Shown here: positions 58,824-64,000 of the stretch, piece by piece | How positions within the stretch are numbered: the stretch's first letter is position 1 | How the letters are laid out: every line of letters begins with the position of its first letter | Origin: Salinimicrobium gaetbulicola | GTDB lineage: Bacteria > Bacteroidota > Bacteroidia > Flavobacteriales > Flavobacteriaceae | Length of the DNA stretch: 64,000 nt | Direction of reading: 5' to 3' | Assembly (NCBI RefSeq): GCF_042676025.1 | Contig: NZ_JBHTJP010000032.1 | Coordinates: forward strand, 992,001 to 1,056,000 | Notes under the pieces: model-generated | Database searches by the model: none | What the model saw: the letters and a program-made list of their open reading frames with translations, nothing else | Told to the model about the DNA's origin: nothing | Made by a program: the position numbers and the translations under genes

Positions 58824-59582
58824 TTAGGCTTCAATTAATTTACGGTTTCTTGAACGCTGTACCCAAATGATAAGTCCTACCACGATAAGAGCCATTGGAG
58901 ACAGTAACATTAATCCGTTATTTTCATATCCAAGAGCGTACAATCCGGTAGACTCAGCAAGGGTAACCCCTTTATGCCCAAGTACCTCGTAACCGAATAA
59001 TTTTCCGGCACCAAGTAGCTCTCTAAAGAATGCTACAATGATAAGGATCAAACCATATCCGGCAGCGTTTCCAATTCCGTCAAGGAAAGACTTATAAACT
59101 CCGTTACCCAAAGCGAATGCTTCCAAACGCCCCATTACAATACAGTTGGTAATGATCAAACCGATGAAAACAGATAACTGCTTACTTACATCATAGGCAT
59201 AAGCTCTCAAGACCTGGTCAACCAAAGCCACAAGAGAAGCAACAACCACTAATTGTACGATAATACGAATACGGTTAGGGATCATATTTCTAAGTGCAGA
59301 GATGATCATGTTACTGAAGGCCATTACCGCCATTACAGCAATTGCCATAACGATAGCAGGCTCCAGCTGAACGGTGATCGCCAATGCCGAACAAATACCA
59401 AGTACCTGAACGGTAATTGGGTTATCATCATCTAACGGATCTGAAAGAAGCTTTCTATTTGCTTTAGAAAGGAAATGCTCTTTTTCTTCAGAATCTGAAA
59501 GAAAAAGTATCATTGCTTTCTTCTTTTCTTCTTTTGATACCTCAGCAGATTGCTCAGGTGTATTTTTTATTTCCTGTGCCAT
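58824..59582 (-). CDS. nqrD: Na+-NQR subunit D, with an N-terminal extension
   Basis: 252 aa; about 45 residues longer at the N-terminus than the classical NqrD (about 210). The added part is polar and acidic (EQSAEVSKEEKKKAMILFLS). NPITVQVLGICSALAITVQ carries the conserved Cys (shared with NqrE), and IGLIITNCIVMGRLEAFALG the second. FFRELLGAGKLFG follows. An internal Met 24 residues in could be an alternative start. Confidence 0.94.
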   Translation of the reverse strand: MAQEIKNTPEQSAEVSKEEKKKAMILFLSDSEEKEHFLSKANRKLLSDPLDDDNPITVQVLGICSALAITVQLEPAIVMAIAVMAVMAFSNMIISALRNMIPNRIRIIVQLVVVASLVALVDQVLRAYAYDVSKQLSVFIGLIITNCIVMGRLEAFALGNGVYKSFLDGIGNAAGYGLILIIVAFFRELLGAGKLFGYEVLGHKGVTLAESTGLYALGYENNGLMLLSPMALIVVGLIIWVQRSRNRKLIEA

Positions 59583-59587
59583 AAATC

Positions 59588-60328
59588 CTAATTATTTGCA
59601 ACTTTAATATCTGTTTTACTCTTGAAATAAGGCAGATAATGATTGAGCCTTTCAGAGATCATGTCAGAAACACCGTCTCCTGTAATTGTGGCTCCAGAAA
59701 TCGCATCTACTTTATTATCATCTTTGGAAGCACTGGCATTACCTTTCACTACAGACACACCAACCAATTCTCCATTATCATCAAAGATCTTCTCGTCATC
59801 AAAACGGTGACGGAACCATTCCTGGGTGATCTCTGCACCAAGACCGGGAGTTTCTCCCACGTGATCAAACACAGCTCCTTTTACAGTATTTACATCATCC
59901 TTAAGAGCGATATATCCAAAAATAGCATTCCAAAGTCCGGCTCCTCTTAATGGAACAATGTAATAAGCCTTCCCTTCTACATCTGCAATGTATAATGGAA
60001 AGTTTTGCTCATTTGCCGGCTTCTTAAGTTCTTTAGCAAGATCTACATCAAAGGCGTCAACACCTTCTTTAACTTTACCTTCATTATTAAGAACGACCTG
60101 CTCAGTAATATACTGGTCAAAAAGTTCCTGGGCACCGTCACGATCTGTTTCAACTCCTACAGTGGCAAGGATATTCTGCATTTTTTCCTTTCGCATGTTC
60201 TCATACTGCCTTGGCTGTAAAGACGTAGCGGCAAATGCCAATACCACCCCAACTATCACCACCATAACGATGGAGAAAATAAATGTGTAAGAGTTGGAAT
60301 TCGTTTTATTTACTGTTTTCTCTTCCAT
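59588..60328 (-). CDS. nqrC: Na+-NQR subunit C (covalent FMN)
   Basis: 246 aa. One N-terminal helix (YTFIFSIVMVVIVGVVLAFA) and a periplasmic FMN domain with DAISGATITGDGVSDMI; the Thr of S-G-A-T-I-T is the site where ApbE attaches FMN (about residue 216). GLWNAIFGYIALKDD is the usual part before. It overlaps nothing; nqrB ends 2 bases away. Confidence 0.96.
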   Translation of the reverse strand: MEEKTVNKTNSNSYTFIFSIVMVVIVGVVLAFAATSLQPRQYENMRKEKMQNILATVGVETDRDGAQELFDQYITEQVVLNNEGKVKEGVDAFDVDLAKELKKPANEQNFPLYIADVEGKAYYIVPLRGAGLWNAIFGYIALKDDVNTVKGAVFDHVGETPGLGAEITQEWFRHRFDDEKIFDDNGELVGVSVVKGNASASKDDNKVDAISGATITGDGVSDMISERLNHYLPYFKSKTDIKVANN

Positions 60329-60330
60329 AA

Positions 60331-61515
60331 CTATACTACAGTTTCAACTTGTTGGTTAATACCTGCTTTTTTTCTTTTCAATCTGCGCTTGATGTTGCCC
60401 TGGATCACATAGTGATCAATAGTTGGAGCGAACACGTTCATAAGAAGAATGGCTAGCATTACTCCTTCCGGATAAGCAGGGTTGAAAACACGGATCATAA
60501 CAGAGAAGAAACCGATAAGGAATCCATAGATCCATTTTCCCTTATATGTTTGTGCAGCCGATACAGGATCTGTAGCCATGTAAACAATACCAAAGGCCAA
60601 TCCTCCTACTATTAAATGCTCGTACCAAGGGAAGTTTGTCAACTCATTTCCTGCAACTCCCATTGAAGGAAGCGCATTAAAGATCAATCCCATTACAGCA
60701 GCACCAATTACCGCGCTCACCATAATTCTCCAGCTTCCAACCTTTGTAAAGATCAGGAATAAAGCTCCTAAAAGGATCAAGGCTGTAGAGGTTTCTGAAA
60801 CAGATCCAGGAATGAAGCCCATGAACATATCCATTGTGCTGTATTCCACGTTTTGACCGGCAGCCAAAGTTCCTAAAATAGTCTCTCCTGAAACTCCGTC
60901 TACTTCCGCAGCATTCATAACCCAAACGCTGTTACCAGACATATAAGTTGGATACGCGAAGAATGCGAAAGCTCTGGCAGTTAAAGCCGGATTCAAAATG
61001 TTCATCCCGGTTCCACCAAAAGCTTCTTTCCCGATAAGTACTGCAAAAACAACAGAGATCGCGAGCATCCATAACGGAAGTCCAACAGGCATGATCATTG
61101 GGATCAAAAGCCCTGTTACCAGGTACCCTTCGTTCACCTCATGTCCTCTGAAAATTGCAAATGCGAATTCAATTCCTAGTCCTACTGCGTAAGACACAAT
61201 GATCATTGGCAAGATCTTAAGGGCGCCATCTAAGAAAGCTTCCCATACTCCTACTTCTGACTGCACCTGACTTAAATACTGGTACCCAGTATTCCACATA
61301 CTAAAAAGTAATACGGGAACAAGTGCCAATACCACAGTTATCATCACCCTTTTCAAATCTACGGCATCCCTAACGTGGGCACCTTTCTGCGTAGTATGAT
61401 TTGGGGTAAACATGAAAGTGTCCAGGGCATTATATGCCGGAGCGAACTTTTCAAGTTTCTTCCCTTTCGCGAAGGGCTCTTTAAATTTATCTAATTTTTG
61501 TCTAATCCATTCCAT
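60331..61515 (-). CDS. nqrB: Na+-NQR subunit B (covalent FMN, quinone/Na+ site)
   Basis: 394 aa polytopic protein. GTGMNILNPALTARAFAFFA and GSVSETSTALILLGA have the FMN-binding Thr (of S-E-T-S, about residue 240); YMATDPVSAAQTYKGKWIYG follows. The N-terminus (MEWIRQKLDKF) is the usual cytoplasmic part. Forms the core of the Na+ pump with NqrD and E. Confidence 0.96.
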   Translation of the reverse strand: MEWIRQKLDKFKEPFAKGKKLEKFAPAYNALDTFMFTPNHTTQKGAHVRDAVDLKRVMITVVLALVPVLLFSMWNTGYQYLSQVQSEVGVWEAFLDGALKILPMIIVSYAVGLGIEFAFAIFRGHEVNEGYLVTGLLIPMIMPVGLPLWMLAISVVFAVLIGKEAFGGTGMNILNPALTARAFAFFAYPTYMSGNSVWVMNAAEVDGVSGETILGTLAAGQNVEYSTMDMFMGFIPGSVSETSTALILLGALFLIFTKVGSWRIMVSAVIGAAVMGLIFNALPSMGVAGNELTNFPWYEHLIVGGLAFGIVYMATDPVSAAQTYKGKWIYGFLIGFFSVMIRVFNPAYPEGVMLAILLMNVFAPTIDHYVIQGNIKRRLKRKKAGINQQVETVV

Positions 61516-61525
61516 AGTAAACAGT

Positions 61526-62869
61526 TTATCCTACTTCGGTGATCATTAAATCTAACCCTAGTCTTATTATTTCTTGTGCTTCAATTTTTGAAGTGTTCAC
61601 ATAGTCCACCAATGCAAAATCTTCAGGAGCTACTTCATAGATCCCCAGGTTTTCCATTTTTTCGATATCACCGGCCATACAAGCTTTTAACAACTGCATT
61701 GGGAAAATATCCATTGGCATCACTTCTTCCATTTCACCTGTAACCACAAGAGCTCTCTCCTCCCCGTGCAGGTTGGTATTGACCTCGTATTTTTTCTTCG
61801 GAAACAACCAGGTTAAAGAAGTACGGGAGTTAGAAGGAATGTTATTGTAAGTGAATGGCAACCATCCAAACATTCTGTATTTATTACCTTCAGGGATCAA
61901 CGTGATCTCATTCGGAAGGAATCCGATGTATCCGTTGTTGCTCACTTTTTGACCGGTAAGCACATCACCTGAAATGATACGAACATTATCTTCATCTACA
62001 GTTCCTACAAGATCTGCAACGTTCGCTCCAATTTTGGTTTTGAAGTATTTACGATCTTTAGCTTCGGTTCCAACTACAGCAAGAGTTCTTTCTGCATTAA
62101 ATTTTCCAGTAAGGAAAAGCTCCCCGATTATAGCAACATCTTCAGGGTTCACCGTCCATACACGCTCTCCAATATTAATAGGATCGATATTATGGATCTG
62201 CACACCAACATTTGAAGCAGGGTGCGGTCCTGAAACCATGTGTGTTTCTACATTTTGAAGCCCTTTGAAAGCGCTGCTTCCATTTGCATAAGAAACATGC
62301 ACTTTTCCGGCAGTAAGTTTAGACAAGGCGTTCAAACCTGCCTGGAAAGCATCCATTTTATCTTTCAGCAAGAATTCAACGTCTGCAGATAGCGGAGCCG
62401 TGTTCATTGCCGAAACAAAGATTGCTTTTGGAGTATCTTTCGGGTCTGCTACGATGTCGTATGGTCTCTGGCTCACAAAAGCCCAGCATCCGCTTTCCAG
62501 GATCCTGTTCTTCACAGCTTCTGCATCGGCAGTAAGCGGATCCATAGTTCCAAATTCCTTATAGGAATCTGTTGCATCAGCCTCAAGGATAATTTCCATG
62601 ATGCGGCGTTTATCGCCACGCTTGATCTCTTTTAGAGTACCACTAACTGGTGAGGTAAAGCGAACTTCAGGGGTATATTTGGAGAAGAAAAGTTCATCTC
62701 CTGCCTGAACGGCAGCCCCTTCCTTCACAACCATCTTCGGAACAACTGCATGAAAGTCCGGCGGTTTTATCGCGAAAGTCTTTGAGCGGGGTGCATCAAC
62801 TATTGTTTTGTCCGCCTCCCCTTTTAATCGTAGGGTAAGCCCTCTTTTAATTCTAATGTCGTTTGACAT
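61526..62869 (-). CDS. nqrA: Na+-NQR subunit A
   Basis: 447 aa. IRIKRGLTLRLKGEADK and VKEGAAVQAGDELFFSKYTP, FTSPVSGTLKEIKRGDKRR (lipoyl-like domain) and the phrase GPHPASNVGVQIHNIDPI are typical. Ubiquinone binding is known for the family, no cofactor is seen. First gene of the operon. A minus TAAATTTG (62904-62911) with a TTG about 22 bases before is the probable promoter; the divergent DUF5103 gene lies 161 bases away. Confidence 0.96.
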   Translation of the reverse strand: MSNDIRIKRGLTLRLKGEADKTIVDAPRSKTFAIKPPDFHAVVPKMVVKEGAAVQAGDELFFSKYTPEVRFTSPVSGTLKEIKRGDKRRIMEIILEADATDSYKEFGTMDPLTADAEAVKNRILESGCWAFVSQRPYDIVADPKDTPKAIFVSAMNTAPLSADVEFLLKDKMDAFQAGLNALSKLTAGKVHVSYANGSSAFKGLQNVETHMVSGPHPASNVGVQIHNIDPINIGERVWTVNPEDVAIIGELFLTGKFNAERTLAVVGTEAKDRKYFKTKIGANVADLVGTVDEDNVRIISGDVLTGQKVSNNGYIGFLPNEITLIPEGNKYRMFGWLPFTYNNIPSNSRTSLTWLFPKKKYEVNTNLHGEERALVVTGEMEEVMPMDIFPMQLLKACMAGDIEKMENLGIYEVAPEDFALVDYVNTSKIEAQEIIRLGLDLMITEVG

Positions 62870-62903
62870 AGGATGGAGTGTTAAAATTCATTTAAAATTG
62901 GTG

Positions 62904-62936
62904 CAAATTTATGCATTTTACCCCCACACTTCCCAA
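62904..62936 (-). promoter_or_regulatory. nqrA: Candidate promoter of the nqr operon
   Basis: On the minus strand TTG (62934-62936) is followed after 22 bases by TAAATTTG (62904-62911). The -7 box is a full match; the spacer is slightly longer than usual. The start of transcription would be near 62898, about 28 bases before the nqrA ATG at 62869. Confidence 0.5.
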
Positions 62937-63030
62937 TTTAAAATCAATTAATTTGGGCTGTTTTGCTGTTAAAATGACCAAATACTGATCCTAATCAGTT
63001 TTTCAGTATCTTTAAATTTTAATTCAAGGA

Positions 63031-64000
63031 ATGAAGACATTTATCACCCTGATTCTCGCTTTTTTCGCACTTCCTTTATCCGTCTGGTCCCAGGGAATAA
63101 TAGAAAAAGTTCCACCAAATTATATTCGCACGGTTATTTTCAACAGCGGCAATTCCTATAGCGGGGTTCCCGTTATCGAACTGGGCTCCGGACTCAATCT
63201 TGAATTTGATGACATTATTGGGGATGAAGCCAACTATTATTACACCATAGAGCATTACAATTACGATTGGACACCTTCTCAACTTGTCAAATCTGAATAC
63301 ATGGAAGGTTTTGACAATGTAAGGATCGTGAATTACCAAAACTCCTATAACACTCTTCAGCTTTATTCCCATTACCGGTTAAACATTCCGAATGAAGATA
63401 CTCAGAGATTAAAGGTTTCCGGAAATTACATGCTCAAGGTATTTAATGAAGCTAGGGAATTGATCTTTTCCAGAAAATTCATCATTTATCAACCTCTTAC
63501 TTCGGTTGCGGTAGAGATCAAAAAATCAAGGGACGTACGATTCATCCATACCAAGCAAGTGGTGAATTTCTCTGTCAACTCCCCTGATTTCATTATCCGA
63601 AATCCTGAAGAATCGGTTAGAGCAGTGATCCTTCAGAATAATAATCTCAAAACTGGGATCTACAACATCAAACCTCAATATAATATAGGTAATGAACTGA
63701 TCTATAAATATGATCAACCCACTGCCTTTTGGGCCGGCAATGAATTCCTGAACTTTGACAGCAAGGATCTAAGAGCAGCCACTGTAAAAATTCGCTCCAT
63801 AGAAGTTAAAGATCTTTACCATCATTACCTATTCAGGGACCAGATAAGGGCTTTTGAACCCTATACGTATAATCCGGATATAAACGGAAAGTTTGTGGTG
63901 AGAACCATGCAGGGCAGAGATAACTCAATCGAGGCCGGGTATGTATGGACTCATTTTGCCTTACAGACCACTGAAAAATTTAATGAAGTGGAAGTACACC
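63031..64000 (+). CDS. DUF5103 (type IX secretion plug-like) protein, start only
   Basis: ATG 63031 opens a frame that runs through the right edge of the window without a stop (323 codons seen). Signal peptide KTFITLILAFFALPLSVWSQ. Then YIRTVIFNSGNSYSGVPVIEL, YYYTIEHYNYDWTPSQLVKSE and EYMEGFDNVRIVNYQNSYNT (each in short form) are typical of the DUF5103 family, whose flavobacterial members are described as type IX secretion-associated plug proteins of the outer-membrane translocon. No other type IX gene is in the window. The C-terminal part is cut off. Confidence 0.85.
   Translation, partial: MKTFITLILAFFALPLSVWSQGIIEKVPPNYIRTVIFNSGNSYSGVPVIELGSGLNLEFDDIIGDEANYYYTIEHYNYDWTPSQLVKSEYMEGFDNVRIVNYQNSYNTLQLYSHYRLNIPNEDTQRLKVSGNYMLKVFNEARELIFSRKFIIYQPLTSVAVEIKKSRDVRFIHTKQVVNFSVNSPDFIIRNPEESVRAVILQNNNLKTGIYNIKPQYNIGNELIYKYDQPTAFWAGNEFLNFDSKDLRAATVKIRSIEVKDLYHHYLFRDQIRAFEPYTYNPDINGKFVVRTMQGRDNSIEAGYVWTHFALQTTEKFNEVEVH

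Noticed and set aside
1..64000. rRNA operon, complete insertion sequence with transposase, prophage or restriction-modification system
   Set aside because: None was recognised on either strand. The only nuclease-like genes are the DUF559 and NUMOD4/HNH-like ones.

Overview
The window looks like a chromosome segment of a marine-type flavobacterium (Bacteroidota, Flavobacteriaceae; Gramella/Christiangramia-like is a guess). The signs are: Bacteroidota-type promoters (TTG/TTTG, a 19-21 bp spacer, then TAnnTTTG); few recognisable Shine-Dalgarno sites; a Wza/Wzc/Wzi capsule export set; a complete Na+-pumping NQR operon with ApbE; a DUF5103 protein (type IX secretion-associated family) at the right edge; and many small palindromic repeats between genes, of a kind usual in flavobacteria.

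Region 1 (1-27036) is a surface-polysaccharide locus, all on the + strand. It opens with the tail of one Wzc kinase and closes with a complete wza-wzc pair and a Wzi-like outer-membrane protein. Between them lie a TviB/TviC-type pair (UDP-HexNAcA supply), a Wzx flippase, a Wzy-like polymerase, four GT4 and one GT2 glycosyltransferases, two hexapeptide acyltransferases, the four dTDP-L-rhamnose genes (rmlACDB order), wecB, and a module like WbpV-WbpL-WbpM (reductase, priming transferase, 4,6-dehydratase). Together they predict a Wzx/Wzy-dependent polymer started on a 2-acetamido-2,6-dideoxyhexose and containing rhamnose and a uronic acid amide or N-acetyl-hexosaminuronate. The middle (about 3.2-11.7 kb) is clearly more AT-rich than its flanks, as expected for exchangeable serotype genes.

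Region 2 (27037-36478) is the most unusual part. A 1.17 kb direct repeat (27281-28447 and 32540-33708) carries the 3' part of kynureninase, a 329 bp structured non-coding element and a displaced older kynureninase 3' end. The left copy is a truncated gene and the right one is the end of the complete kynU. The repeats flank a LuxR-type regulator, a large coiled-coil lipoprotein and an outer-membrane barrel protein. To the right, a DUF559 nuclease-like gene sits between hairpin repeats that share a conserved core but have different, complementary stems, an arrangement like REP elements with their transposase. Many other palindromic and short-period repeats fill the gaps.

Region 3 (36479-50404) holds housekeeping and accessory genes: tatA, an M1-family peptidase, a DUF6702-like protein, two paralogous CarboxypepD_reg-like proteins, peptidase E with glutaminase, AlkB, several GNAT acetyltransferases, tRNA-Gly(TCC) with a partial duplicate of its 3' end, a ClpP, and two unrelated L,D-transpeptidases that meet tail to tail.

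Region 4 (50688-64000) holds gpmI with a thioredoxin-like lipoprotein, a tight operon (HAD phosphatase, map, a NUMOD4/HNH-like protein, a methyltransferase), then on the - strand nqrABCDEF, a small conserved protein and apbE (ApbE attaches FMN to NqrB and NqrC). The start of a DUF5103 gene runs off the right edge. All identifications were made by reading the translations and motifs; no database search was possible.
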